From Winslowiella arboricola (lineage in GTDB: Bacteria > Pseudomonadota > Gammaproteobacteria > Enterobacterales > Enterobacteriaceae), in the NCBI RefSeq assembly GCF_025527015.1, contig NZ_JAODIM010000039.1, forward strand, positions 248,001 through 312,000: a DNA stretch of 64,000 nucleotides, given 5' to 3'. The first letter of the stretch is position 1. Each line of letters starts with the position of its first letter. The notes below the pieces were generated by a model. It was not told where the DNA came from. It did no database searches and worked only from the letters and a program-made list of their open reading frames with translations. The position numbers and the translations under genes are program-made. Below are positions 17,669 to 26,809 of the stretch, piece after piece.

Positions 17669-19486
17669 CTAAGCTTTCCGCATTCTGATAATAGACAGCG
17701 CCGTATCGTTTCTGGCTTGCAATAATGTGCTGATGTGATCGCCCATCTCTTTCATGAATGCATTATGGCTCTCCAGTAATTCCGCCATCCGTTCGATGGC
17801 TTTATTCAGTTGATCCATCACCATTTTGCAGATCTGCACATCAGCCAGATATTCATGCGCCTTCACGTTCAGATCGGCGATTATCACGCCGGAACTCAGG
17901 CGCTGCGCAGTGTCGACAAAGCCAATGGTTTCACCGGCCAGGCCAAGTATGCGGGCGCTCTGGCTTTTGCTGAGATGCATTTTTTTCAGAATGTTATTGG
18001 CAAGGTCATCCATCATTTTGCTGAGCTGGGTATTTAAATTTTTCACCGAGCCGCCAAATTTTTTCAGCAGTTTCGGCATCTGCTTTATGGCCTGATTTAT
18101 CGTGCCTTTGACATTCTCCACCACCGCCTGCGCCAGCGCCTTGCCGAACCGCTTATAGAGCATTTTCCCGGCGCTTTTCAGCACCATCGCGGCGGCGACA
18201 ATCATCGCCACCGTCGCGGCGGCCGCTACGGCGGTGTGGATACTGCTCATCATATTGGCGCCGGTCGCTTTATCGATCTCGCGCAGAATCAGGCCGAGCG
18301 GTGTTTTATCAAAAATATCCGTGACCACATTGCTGATCGCGTCCATTAGCGGCATAAAAATATGATCCATCAGCGGGCTCATCATCTTCTCGGTCAGCGA
18401 AAAACCAAATGCCGCTTCCGTAACGTGATCGGCCACCAGCAGGCCAATACCGATCACCATCAGGGTCGCGCCAGCGCCACCAAACACCACACTTAGCGCA
18501 CCTAGTGCCGTCAGCGCCCCACCAAATACCTTCGCGATAATGCCGCATTTTTCGCTGGTTTCCCGCGCCTTGCGTTCCTGGTCGGCAAATTCTTTGGCTT
18601 TCTCGGCCATGCTGTTACGCGTAGCTTCCATCAGCGCGTCATTGAGCGCCTTGTCGCTTTGCAGCCTGGCCAGATTTGCGTCACTGAACATATTCATCAT
18701 CTGCGCCATTAACAGGGCGACCTTCGCCGCCATCGACAGCTGTTTCTTATCCGCCTCCTCCAGCTGCGGACGATTCATCACCACATATCCTGCAGAGTTA
18801 GTGCTGATGGTTGTCATCTGCTTAATCAGCTCGCGATGAACGGTTAACAGCTCCTGCGCCAGCGTCAGCTGTTGCAGTACCCCGGCTTCAGCACCGAGCA
18901 CCGCGGCATGTGCCGTATTCAGCGCATTTTTCGCCGCGACAATTTTGTCAGTCAGCGCGCTATAACGCGGGTCATCCGCCGTCACGCCCTGTTGCTCCAG
19001 CGCCGCCAGCGCATTCTGCAGTGCTGCCAGCCGCTGTTCGCACGCTTCCTGCGCGCTTTTTTCTTTCCCCAGCCGGGCCGATGCGCCTTCCAGCGTCTGA
19101 AGGACGGTTTGTAACTGTGCAGTCGCGCGCTCCAGCGCTGCGGAAAGTTCGGATGTCTGTTTCAGCCGGCTATCGGCGCCTGCAACCACCACCGAAAGCA
19201 GGCTGTTTAGCGTGCAAGGTTCATCCTGCGCTGTGGGCTGCTTAAGTAACCCCAGACGATAAAGCGTTTCCCCCTCTCTGCTTTTATTCTTGCTGGCATT
19301 TTCTCCCACCTCACGCAGCGCGGGCATCTCGTTTATCTCTTCACCTTCGCTGGCCCGCGCATAAATTTCCAGCGCCTGACCCGGCGTAAGGCGAAATTTG
19401 TCAGTAAATCGATTATGAATCTCAGGCTTAAAGCCTGGCGGCATTGCCGTAATAATATTCGACCCTATACCTCTGACTGCTTCCAT
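17669..19486 (-). CDS. sipB: T3SS translocator SipB/SctE
   Basis: The 605-aa protein matches SipB (593 aa) in design: an N-terminal coiled coil of about residues 100-220, two hydrophobic hairpins in the middle (GALTALGALSVVFGGAGATL and AAAATVAMIVAAAMVL), and a C-terminal amphipathic region. SipB is the large pore-forming translocator inserted into the host membrane. It follows its chaperone gene sicA by 2 bases and precedes sipC by 10 bases, the standard order. Confidence 0.95.
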   Translation of the reverse strand: MEAVRGIGSNIITAMPPGFKPEIHNRFTDKFRLTPGQALEIYARASEGEEINEMPALREVGENASKNKSREGETLYRLGLLKQPTAQDEPCTLNSLLSVVVAGADSRLKQTSELSAALERATAQLQTVLQTLEGASARLGKEKSAQEACEQRLAALQNALAALEQQGVTADDPRYSALTDKIVAAKNALNTAHAAVLGAEAGVLQQLTLAQELLTVHRELIKQMTTISTNSAGYVVMNRPQLEEADKKQLSMAAKVALLMAQMMNMFSDANLARLQSDKALNDALMEATRNSMAEKAKEFADQERKARETSEKCGIIAKVFGGALTALGALSVVFGGAGATLMVIGIGLLVADHVTEAAFGFSLTEKMMSPLMDHIFMPLMDAISNVVTDIFDKTPLGLILREIDKATGANMMSSIHTAVAAAATVAMIVAAAMVLKSAGKMLYKRFGKALAQAVVENVKGTINQAIKQMPKLLKKFGGSVKNLNTQLSKMMDDLANNILKKMHLSKSQSARILGLAGETIGFVDTAQRLSSGVIIADLNVKAHEYLADVQICKMVMDQLNKAIERMAELLESHNAFMKEMGDHISTLLQARNDTALSIIRMRKA

Positions 19487-19488
19487 GC

Positions 19489-20007
19489 TCAGGTCTCCTT
19501 AAGTCCCTGGTTTGTTGCATTATCTTTACTTAATAACGAACGATTTTTTTTGATGGTTTCGAAATAGACTCGTGCTTTTTTTACCAGCTCCTGATCCGGG
19601 CATTTTTTTATCACCACTTCGAATAGCTGTAATGCTTTAATCACATCGCCCATTAATAGCTGACACTGCCCGCCGTAAAATATAGGACTGTAATCTTCTT
19701 TCGCCAGTATATAAGCCAGCGAATAGAGATCGCAGGCTTTCTGGTACTTCTTCTTCAATTGATTAACGGCGCCAAGGCCAATAAAATAGTCGGGGTTTTT
19801 TAAGTCATACATGCACAATAAGCTAAAATAGTGCTCGGCCTCATCGAGACGTCCCTGATAATAAAAATGATGGGCATGGGCATAAATATCTTCCATGGTA
19901 TCATCAGGAATTCCCTGCAGATCTTTGAGTAACACACCTTGCTGGACATATTCCAGCAGCATGGAACACATTTCAGCTTCATGGATTGTCTCGCTTTCCT
20001 GAGTCAT
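19489..20007 (-). CDS. sicA: Translocator chaperone SicA/IpgC
   Basis: A 172-aa all-helical protein made of tetratricopeptide repeats (HHFYYQGRLDEAEHYFSLLC, then YFIGLGAVNQLKKKYQKACD). It is the class II chaperone that holds SipB and SipC before secretion. In Salmonella SicA is also the co-activator of InvF, so it may couple secretion status to effector transcription here too. It is preceded by 67 non-coding bases after spaS, where an internal InvF/SicA-type promoter would be expected. Confidence 0.95.
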   Translation of the reverse strand: MTQESETIHEAEMCSMLLEYVQQGVLLKDLQGIPDDTMEDIYAHAHHFYYQGRLDEAEHYFSLLCMYDLKNPDYFIGLGAVNQLKKKYQKACDLYSLAYILAKEDYSPIFYGGQCQLLMGDVIKALQLFEVVIKKCPDQELVKKARVYFETIKKNRSLLSKDNATNQGLKET

Positions 20008-20074
20008 GTCTCTTCCTTAGGTTAAATCATCCATGGCGAATGGGGTTATTGAAGCAAATTTGTTGATTTCCTGC

Positions 20075-21193
20075 TCACAAAGAACGCTCATCACCATCAG
20101 TATGACTGCCGGAGGGTTGCTCTGGCATTCGTGCTGTTTCGTTGCTTACGCTATTTTCCGCGGGCCACTTTCTCTCGACCTGGCGTAACCAGACGAGAAT
20201 TTCCATCACCTCAGAAAACATCCCGAGACTGATAAAAGTGTATTTTTGGTGAGTATGGTAAATTTCACGCGCCAGACGCACATTTTCCACCACCGGCACG
20301 CCGACTTTTTCGGCATAGCGACGTACCGCCAAAGCACGCTGGTTTTTTTCCAGAATCGAGATAAATGGAATCGGTGCAATTTCCGTATTAAGATAGATGC
20401 CCACGGCAATATGCTGCGGGTTGGCAATAATCACATTGGATTTTTTGATATCATTTTTGGTTTCTTCTGATAACAGTTCCTGATGCAGTGACTTTCTTTT
20501 CTTTTTAATTTCCGGATTACCATTAATCTCTTTTGACTCCCTGTCGACCTCTTTCTTATCCATTTTTAGCTCTTTGATATACAGCAGATACTCAGCGACA
20601 CAATCAATCAGAATAATAGTGAGAATACAGGCGATAAATATCAACAGCAGCGAATGCATCAGCTCGCCCCAGACTTTAAACAGCCTGTCGGGCTCGGCAT
20701 AAACCAGACTGATAATCAGCGCGCGGTTCTCCTGCCAGAAAATCAGCGTGGCGAAAACAAAGCAGGCCAGATACAGCATCACTTTAATTAAATCTTTCAG
20801 GTTGCGCAGATTAAAGATTTTTTTGAAGCCTTTAATCGGATTCAGCGCCGAAAAGTTAAGCTTAAATATTTTGGTCGCCAGCCGCATGCCGGTCTGTAAA
20901 ACACCCGGTAAAAAAGCCGCAGCGATGCAGAGCGCCAGCACTGGCAACAATATTTTCAGGCCATACCAGACGCACTGCAAAATATAGCCATGCAGCGTGA
21001 AGTGATACTGTCGCTCAACCACCATCTGCAACAGGTCGGAAAATGCCCGCAACGAGGTAAAATTGAGTACCACTTCAATTCCCACCAGGGTCAGGCAGGT
21101 AATAATCAGATCCTTACCTTTAAAGGTCTGCCCTTTCTTTGCTGCGTCGCGCTTCTTTTTTTCCGTCGGTTTTTCGGTTTTGCTGGTAGACAT
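20075..21193 (-). CDS. spaS: T3SS export switch protein SpaS/SctU
   Basis: The 372-aa FlhB/SctU-family protein has four membrane helices followed by a cytoplasmic autocleaving domain. The start ATG at 21193 is chosen because MSTSKTEKPTEKK matches the family and an AGGTGA site lies 8 bases upstream; an in-frame GTG at 21205 is less likely. The autocleavage loop reads N258-P259-Q260-H261 where the family normally has NPTH. The catalytic Asn and the Pro are kept. SctU switches substrate specificity from needle to translocators. Confidence 0.95.
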   Translation of the reverse strand: MSTSKTEKPTEKKKRDAAKKGQTFKGKDLIITCLTLVGIEVVLNFTSLRAFSDLLQMVVERQYHFTLHGYILQCVWYGLKILLPVLALCIAAAFLPGVLQTGMRLATKIFKLNFSALNPIKGFKKIFNLRNLKDLIKVMLYLACFVFATLIFWQENRALIISLVYAEPDRLFKVWGELMHSLLLIFIACILTIILIDCVAEYLLYIKELKMDKKEVDRESKEINGNPEIKKKRKSLHQELLSEETKNDIKKSNVIIANPQHIAVGIYLNTEIAPIPFISILEKNQRALAVRRYAEKVGVPVVENVRLAREIYHTHQKYTFISLGMFSEVMEILVWLRQVERKWPAENSVSNETARMPEQPSGSHTDGDERSL

Positions 21194-21217
21194 AAATGTT
21201 GTCACCTGACGTCAGCG

Positions 21218-21970
21218 TCAGTGAAGTGGAAAGAAAATCGTTTCCAGCCTGAGTACCTCGGAAGGCAGCACCGGGGAAAAGTAGAGCAGCAGCACCATAA
21301 AACCGATCAGCGTTTTCAGGGTTAATGCCAGCGAAAAAGCATTCATCTGCGGCGTATAACGGGCGAGCAGCCCGAGAAAAAATTCACTTATCAGAAAAAT
21401 AGTCAGTACCGGAGCCGAGAGTCGCAACGCCTGCTTCATCAACTCGCCAATATAGCGGGCCATCTGTTCTGTTCCCGGTATCGCGCTGGATAGCGGGGGC
21501 CATAACTGATAGCTCTGTTTCAGCACCTCCAGCAACGTCAGCACGCCGCCCGCTTCAAGGACAATCACCACCGCCAGCAGATTGAATAAATTAGCCAGTT
21601 CCGAAGTGTCGATACCACTTAGCGGATTTAACGTACTACTGAGTGTGGCGCCGCGCTGGTTATCGATCAGGCTGCCTACCGCATGCATGGTCCAGAATGG
21701 CAGACAAAGCAGAATGGCAATCAGCAGTCCAATCACCACCTCCTTGATCATCAGGCCGGTGAACGCCATTAATTCCAGCTGAGCCACCAGCACGCCGGGC
21801 GCATGCCATAGTGAAGCGCCGAGCAGGAAGGCGAGAGGAAATTTAAATAATCCGGTCAGGGTCGACTGGCTTAACCACGGCAGCAGAATAAACAGCGGCA
21901 ACAGGCGGGCAGAGCCAAGCATTACCATATAAAAACCGTTGTTCAGCTCAAAATAGAGGTTGGTCTGCAT
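21218..21970 (-). CDS. spaR: T3SS export apparatus protein SpaR/SctT
   Basis: The 250-aa protein is a multispanning membrane protein of the FliR/SctT family, part of the SctRST export gate. Motifs include the N-terminal ARLLPLFILLPWL, the central VIGLLIAILLCLPFW and NPLSGIDTSELANLFNLLAV. It lies between spaQ and spaS with 10- and 24-base gaps. Confidence 0.95.
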   Translation of the reverse strand: MQTNLYFELNNGFYMVMLGSARLLPLFILLPWLSQSTLTGLFKFPLAFLLGASLWHAPGVLVAQLELMAFTGLMIKEVVIGLLIAILLCLPFWTMHAVGSLIDNQRGATLSSTLNPLSGIDTSELANLFNLLAVVIVLEAGGVLTLLEVLKQSYQLWPPLSSAIPGTEQMARYIGELMKQALRLSAPVLTIFLISEFFLGLLARYTPQMNAFSLALTLKTLIGFMVLLLYFSPVLPSEVLRLETIFFPLH

Positions 21971-21979
21971 CGTTTGCCA

Positions 21980-22237
21980 TTACCCTTTCAGGGCGAACCA
22001 GATAACTTCCCTGCCATACGCCAGTAATGTTTCGCCATACCATCCGGATAATAAAAACAGGCAAACACAGACACCGAGCAGCTTAATGCCAAAAGGCAGG
22101 GTCTGTTCCTGCAGTTGCGTTACCGTCTGGAATAGCCCGACCAGCAGGCCAATAATCGTCGCCACTATTACCGGCGCCGCAGAGAGGATCAGCACCAGCC
22201 AGATAGCTTTATTTCCGGCCAGAATCACTTCATTCAT
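21980..22237 (-). CDS. spaQ: T3SS export apparatus protein SpaQ/SctS
   Basis: An 85-aa protein with two membrane helices, the size and pattern of SpaQ/FliQ. The segments APVIVATIIGLLVGLFQTVT and QEQTLPFGIKLLGV are characteristic. The start overlaps the spaP stop (TGATG), showing translational coupling within the export-gate genes. Confidence 0.96.
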   Translation of the reverse strand: MNEVILAGNKAIWLVLILSAAPVIVATIIGLLVGLFQTVTQLQEQTLPFGIKLLGVCVCLFLLSGWYGETLLAYGREVIWFALKG

Positions 22238-22908
22238 CAGTTAATCACCCCGACCGCGCCAATATCGAGATACTGTTGCAGCAGGCCTTTAGAGATCAGC
22301 GTCCATCCGTCCATTACTACAAACAGCAGCAGCTTTATTGGCACCGAGATGGTGACCGGACTCATCATCATCATGCCGAGGGTCAGCAAAATACTGGAGA
22401 TCAGCAGGTCGATAACCACAAAGGGTAAATAGATATAGAAACCGATTTTGAATGCTTCTTTTATTTCCGTTAAGGCATAGGCCGGTAGCAAAGCAAACAA
22501 TGAAAGGGTCGGGGTCTCATCTTCATCGCCGAAATCACCATCACGCTGGCGCTGCGCTTGTTCAAAAAAAAGAGCTAAATCGCGGTCGCTGTATTTCTGC
22601 AAATAGTGCTTATAGCCATCAAAGCCACTATCAAGCCAGGATTCAATGGTTTCGGCGCTGCTGAGATCGATGGGCTGATTTTTAAAGTGGTTATATCCCT
22701 CTTTCATCACCGGTGTCATCACAAATACCGACAGCACAAAAGCAACGCTGTTCAGGGTGATATTCGACGGGATCTGCTGTAAACCAATGGCGTTTCTTAC
22801 CATAACAAAGACGATAGAAAATTTGATATAGCAGGTGCCGCAGGCAATCAGAAACGGCGCCAGCGACGCCAGCGTCAACACCGCAATCAGCGAGATATCA
22901 TTTTCCAT
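22237..22908 (-). CDS. spaP: T3SS export apparatus protein SpaP/SctR
   Basis: The 223-aa protein belongs to the FliP/SctR family. Motifs include GTCYIKFSIVFVMVRNAIGL, FALLPAYALTEIKEAFKIGF and GMMMMSPVTISVPIKLLLFV. The start is MENDISLIAV at 22908, which agrees with Salmonella SpaP, even though the frame is open to 22956. It overlaps the end of spaO by 11 bases. Five SctR subunits form the core of the export gate. Confidence 0.97.
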   Translation of the reverse strand: MENDISLIAVLTLASLAPFLIACGTCYIKFSIVFVMVRNAIGLQQIPSNITLNSVAFVLSVFVMTPVMKEGYNHFKNQPIDLSSAETIESWLDSGFDGYKHYLQKYSDRDLALFFEQAQRQRDGDFGDEDETPTLSLFALLPAYALTEIKEAFKIGFYIYLPFVVIDLLISSILLTLGMMMMSPVTISVPIKLLLFVVMDGWTLISKGLLQQYLDIGAVGVIN

Positions 22909-23842
22909 ACCGGGCCTCATGGCACAGGGTCTGAATCTCCACCCCCAGCCGCTCATCGACCATCACCAGCTCACCCTTCGCCAGTAACGCTCCATTGGCG
23001 TAAATAATAATGCTGTTCTCGCCCCCTTCACCGGCGGGCAACACATCGCCAATATGCAGCGCCGATAATTCATCCAGCGTCAGCGTCAGTTGATTAATCA
23101 CAAAGGTAAGCTGTAGCGGAATATTATTGATCCCCATGCGCTGCTGCTGTATCGCGTTATGGTCGTGCTGCCCGGGGAAATAATCCTGTTCATCCATGTC
23201 GTTATAGATATCTTCCAGCATAAAATAGTCATCCTGTTGTCGATATTTTGCCAGGCTCCTGCCGCCAGTCATGACCCGTTCAGTGAGCTGATTGACCAGC
23301 AGTACATCACCGGTTTCAAGCTTGCGTACATAACGCAGGCTCAACATGCTGCAGCCGACAACAAAATCCAGTCGCAGTGGGATCGCCTCATGCAGCAGGG
23401 ATGGCAAATGCTGACCGAGCTGGCGGCGATAGCCTTCCGCCGCCTGAATCAGCCAGCCATCACCACAGCTGGTGCTGACCACTGGCAGAGAACCAGTGCA
23501 ATAGTCAGCCGATGCCACCAGAGAGGAGATCGATAAGGATTCTGTTGCTTCCCCGGGCAGGTTAAGGTGCAGTAATGCGCCGCTGTAGTGAAACAGATCT
23601 CTGATTTCATCGGCCGAGATAAGATCGGCACGTAACCCGCTTTTTTCCGGCAGGCTGTGGCCAAACCAGGCGCGCAGATCGACCAGTAATTGGCTACCGC
23701 CCGCGCTGGCCGCCTGCGCCAGTACGGCGCCTGGTGGCGGGCAGCCCATTCGTACAGGCATTCCCAACGCCTGCCAGTGATGACAGACCGATCGCAACCC
23801 TGAGCTGGCCGCATCGTAATGGCGAAGCGGCAGCGTTTTCAT
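22898..23842 (-). CDS. spaO: T3SS sorting platform protein SpaO/SctQ
   Basis: The 314-aa protein carries a C-terminal SPOA domain (LQLTFVINQLTLTLDELSAL and IIIYANGALLAKGEL), as in SpaO/FliN. SctQ forms the pods of the cytoplasmic sorting platform that receives substrates. Many systems also make a short C-terminal SpaO form from an internal start; the internal Met codons here (for example near 23138) make that possible but unproven. It overlaps invJ by 4 bases. Confidence 0.93.
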   Translation of the reverse strand: MKTLPLRHYDAASSGLRSVCHHWQALGMPVRMGCPPPGAVLAQAASAGGSQLLVDLRAWFGHSLPEKSGLRADLISADEIRDLFHYSGALLHLNLPGEATESLSISSLVASADYCTGSLPVVSTSCGDGWLIQAAEGYRRQLGQHLPSLLHEAIPLRLDFVVGCSMLSLRYVRKLETGDVLLVNQLTERVMTGGRSLAKYRQQDDYFMLEDIYNDMDEQDYFPGQHDHNAIQQQRMGINNIPLQLTFVINQLTLTLDELSALHIGDVLPAGEGGENSIIIYANGALLAKGELVMVDERLGVEIQTLCHEARYGK

Positions 23843-24693
23843 TCGTCATCCTCGACAAATGGCAGTTCAGGTTTATTGCGTCGCTGGTCATCAGCTGTTT
23901 CATCACCAAGAATCACCTGTGAAGCGGGCGCAGAACTGACTATGGCCTCCTGCAAACGGCGGCTGACCAGCGGGTCAGAAGGGTTCATCACCACCACCAA
24001 CGGTTGATTGCCGTCACGCACTGCCGTTAGCTGTACCCGGTGTTCACTGCCCCATTGGGTAAAGGCGTAGCTAATACGATGTTGTCCATCCTCACTGGCC
24101 GCAGGCTTCGCCACCGGCAACGCCGGCAGTGGCGCTTTGTGCCGGGCGACTGGCATCGGTAGCAGATCACTCCTCAGCCACGGCTGCGGGGCAGCTTTAT
24201 CCGACCATGCGGCGGGAATCGGCACAATGCGGCGCTCGTCGGACCGGGGCTTATCCGCGATGTCCACTTCATGCCGTTCGGGGCTTAATGGCAGATCGCT
24301 GCTGCGGGAAGCCAGGGGCGGCAGCGGGCGCTCCGTTACCACGGGCTGCGCACTGATCTCCGGCGGCGGCGATATGCTGGCTATCGCGGGCGCATGCCGC
24401 CGCGTCAGTGGCAACGGTTGCTGCACCGGCTGCTGGCTGATCGGCGGCATACCGGGGGTTAACGCCGTTTTGATCTCAGCATCGCGCTTTAACAGCGACA
24501 GATTTAGTGCCACAGGCGGTTTCTCTGCTGCAGGTATCGGTTGTGGTAGCGCCCATCCCATCGGTGGCAAATCTTCAGGCTGCTGCTGCCAGGCTTTTTC
24601 CAGCTGCTTATCCAGTTCACCTGCATTGCACTCGTCAGACTTAGCCACCGGCAACAGAGGCCGTGCCACAGGGGCGACAATTACATTTGCCAA
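23839..24693 (-). CDS. invJ: Needle length regulator InvJ/SctP
   Basis: The 284-aa protein is very rich in Pro and Ala, poorly structured for the first 200 residues, then carries a compact C-terminal T3S4-like region (YAFTQWGSEHRVQLTAVRDG). This layout fits SpaN/InvJ, the secreted protein that sets needle length and triggers the SpaS switch. It lies between invI and spaO, overlapping both by a few bases. Sequence of the class is poorly conserved, so position carries much of the weight. Confidence 0.85.
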   Translation of the reverse strand: MANVIVAPVARPLLPVAKSDECNAGELDKQLEKAWQQQPEDLPPMGWALPQPIPAAEKPPVALNLSLLKRDAEIKTALTPGMPPISQQPVQQPLPLTRRHAPAIASISPPPEISAQPVVTERPLPPLASRSSDLPLSPERHEVDIADKPRSDERRIVPIPAAWSDKAAPQPWLRSDLLPMPVARHKAPLPALPVAKPAASEDGQHRISYAFTQWGSEHRVQLTAVRDGNQPLVVVMNPSDPLVSRRLQEAIVSSAPASQVILGDETADDQRRNKPELPFVEDDE

Positions 24694-25127
24694 TTTAACT
24701 GCTCCTCTGTTTCCGCCTCATACTGACGCTGCCTGCCCTGCTGCTGCTGTTTTCGCCGACGCTGCAGCTGGCTGGTGATTTTGTCCACTTTGCGCTGCAA
24801 TATATTGCGCTGGACTTCGAGGTCGCTGTGTTGCTTTGTCAGCTCCTCCAGCTGCTGGTGTCTGTCGGCCAGCAGCAGATCAATATCCGCCAGCCTGCGC
24901 TGGAGCGTGCCCTGGTGCGCTTTGTTTTCCAGAATAGCGTGGAGGGTGGTTTCACCGGCAATCGTCAGCGATGCCAGATGCTGCTGCAGCAGCTGGCGTT
25001 GCTGCTGCGCGTCAGCAATCTCCGCCCCGGTGTTTTCGGCGCTAATCTGCACTTTTTGCCGCGCATGCTCCTTACCCAGCACCCGCTGCTCACAGCGACG
25101 AATAATGATATTGATATTATTTAACAA
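24681..25127 (-). CDS. invI: T3SS ATPase central stalk InvI/SctO
   Basis: A 148-aa protein predicted to be one long antiparallel coiled coil, rich in Gln, Leu, Arg and Glu (QQRQLLQQHLASL, HQQLEELTKQHSDLEVQRN). SctO/FliJ is the stalk that sits in the hexameric SctN ATPase and contacts SctV. It overlaps invC by 11 bases upstream and invJ by 13 bases downstream. Confidence 0.9.
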   Translation of the reverse strand: MLNNINIIIRRCEQRVLGKEHARQKVQISAENTGAEIADAQQQRQLLQQHLASLTIAGETTLHAILENKAHQGTLQRRLADIDLLLADRHQQLEELTKQHSDLEVQRNILQRKVDKITSQLQRRRKQQQQGRQRQYEAETEEQLNWQM

Positions 25128-26397
25128 TATGTTGCATCCTTATCAGCGTATCCTGGATGTCCTCTTTCCCTTGCAGCGGCTGGCAGAGAAAGCGGCGAAT
25201 CGCCGCAATGGCGTTAAATGCCTTATCGTTGGCAGGGCTGAGCCCCGGCTGATATTCGCCGAAATCAATCAGCACCTGTATCTCTTCAATCCTGGCCAGC
25301 AGATCGCGCAGATCGGTGGCGATCGTCTGATGCTGATCGCTGGTGACACGCTGGCTAACACGGCTCAGGCTGTGCAGCACATCAATGGCGGGATAGTGGT
25401 TTTTACTGGCAAGCTTGCGGCTCAGCACAATATGACCGTCAATGATCGAGCGGACCTCCTCGGCGACCGGGTCGGACTCCTCTTCGTTTTCCAGCAAAAT
25501 AGTGAAAAAGGCCGTGATACTGCCATCCCGCGTACGCCCCGGTCTTTCCAGCAGCGCGGGCAGTTTTTCAAATACCGAGGCCGGATAGCCGCGCCGCGCT
25601 GGCGGCTCGCCGGCAGCCAGCGCAACATCACGCAATGCGCGTGCATAACGCGTAATCGAATCAATAAACAGCAGGACGTTAATGCCACGATCGCGGAAGT
25701 ACTCGGCGATGGTCATCGCTGACGCCGCGGCATTCACCCGATCCAGCGCCGGGTAGTCGGAGGTGGCATACACCAGCACGCAGCGCGATTTGCGCTCCAT
25801 CTCGCGCAGCGCCTCAACAAACTCGGTGACTTCCCGCCCGCGCTCGCCAATCAGCGCCACAACCACAATCCCGGCCTCGGCATTATTTATCAGCATCTGC
25901 ATCAGCGTGGTTTTGCCGCATCCGGCGGCAGAAAAAATGCCCATACGCTGACCCACGCCGCAGGTGATCAGACCGTCAATGGCGCGAACACCGGTGGTCA
26001 GCAACTCGCTTATGCCACGTCGCTGATCCCAACAGGGTGGCGCGGCATACACCAGCCGGCGCTCAACCTGCGTGCTGACGCCCGCTGGAGAGAGACGCTC
26101 AATCACTTCACCGGATGGGGTAAGCACCGTGCCGGCAAGATTTTCCGACACCTCGATCATCAGGCTATGGCCGGTTGGACTGATCACCATGTCACGCGAC
26201 AACCCTTCTGCCGAGCCAATCAGGCTCAGCAGCGTAGAATCACGCTCAAAGCCCAGTACCTGCGCCCTGGCAACCACCGTGTTGTCACTGTCACTGCGAT
26301 GGACATGACAGACTTCACCAATTTTGACGCCGCTAAGGCGAGCTTCCACTATCGGCCCGGTAACGCGCAGCGGGTGTGCCTGATAGCGCACCAGCAT
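25117..26397 (-). CDS. invC: T3SS ATPase InvC/SctN
   Basis: The 426-aa F1-beta-like ATPase carries the Walker A segment SAAGCGKTTLMQM, Walker B VLLFIDSITRYARALRD and the GERGREVTEF segment. SctN unfolds substrates and strips chaperones at the export gate. It lies between invB and invI with overlapping ends. The length and order agree with SPI-1 (431 aa). Confidence 0.97.
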   Translation of the reverse strand: MLVRYQAHPLRVTGPIVEARLSGVKIGEVCHVHRSDSDNTVVARAQVLGFERDSTLLSLIGSAEGLSRDMVISPTGHSLMIEVSENLAGTVLTPSGEVIERLSPAGVSTQVERRLVYAAPPCWDQRRGISELLTTGVRAIDGLITCGVGQRMGIFSAAGCGKTTLMQMLINNAEAGIVVVALIGERGREVTEFVEALREMERKSRCVLVYATSDYPALDRVNAAASAMTIAEYFRDRGINVLLFIDSITRYARALRDVALAAGEPPARRGYPASVFEKLPALLERPGRTRDGSITAFFTILLENEEESDPVAEEVRSIIDGHIVLSRKLASKNHYPAIDVLHSLSRVSQRVTSDQHQTIATDLRDLLARIEEIQVLIDFGEYQPGLSPANDKAFNAIAAIRRFLCQPLQGKEDIQDTLIRMQHIVK

Positions 26398-26795
26398 TAA
26401 CGCAGCACCTCACAATATTTATGCAGGCTCAGATAAAAGGTTTCCAGCGCATCACCAAACATCGCTTCATTCAGGCAATCCTGTTCCAGTACGCACTTCA
26501 GCACCGTCACATTCTCTTCCCTGGCAATCTGCAACTGCCCCGTCACCGAATACTTAACAGGCTCCATTAACAGCTCCAGCACTCTGTCCGCCACCTGGGA
26601 GAGCACATGGCTGTTGTATTCACAAAGCTGGGACCACAGCACTACCTGTTTATCAACCACACTGATCAAAATTCCGGACAGACCGTCAAAATCCAGCAAA
26701 ATAGTGGAATGGCCATCAAAGTTGTTAAGCAGCGAGGCGTCGCATCCGCCAGCACGAAGCGATTCACGAACCAGTGTGGCAATATCAATATCCAT
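26397..26795 (-). CDS. invB: T3SS effector chaperone InvB
   Basis: The 132-aa protein matches Salmonella InvB (135 aa): the start DIDIATLVRESLRAGGCD, the strand GHSTILLDFDGLSGI and the tail HKYCEVL. InvB/SpaK are class I chaperones of acidic character that bind effectors near their N-termini, in Salmonella SipA, SopA and SopE. No sipA gene is seen in this island, so its partner here is unknown. Confidence 0.93.
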   Translation of the reverse strand: MDIDIATLVRESLRAGGCDASLLNNFDGHSTILLDFDGLSGILISVVDKQVVLWSQLCEYNSHVLSQVADRVLELLMEPVKYSVTGQLQIAREENVTVLKCVLEQDCLNEAMFGDALETFYLSLHKYCEVLR

Positions 26796-26809
26796 TTGCG
26801 GGTCCTTTA

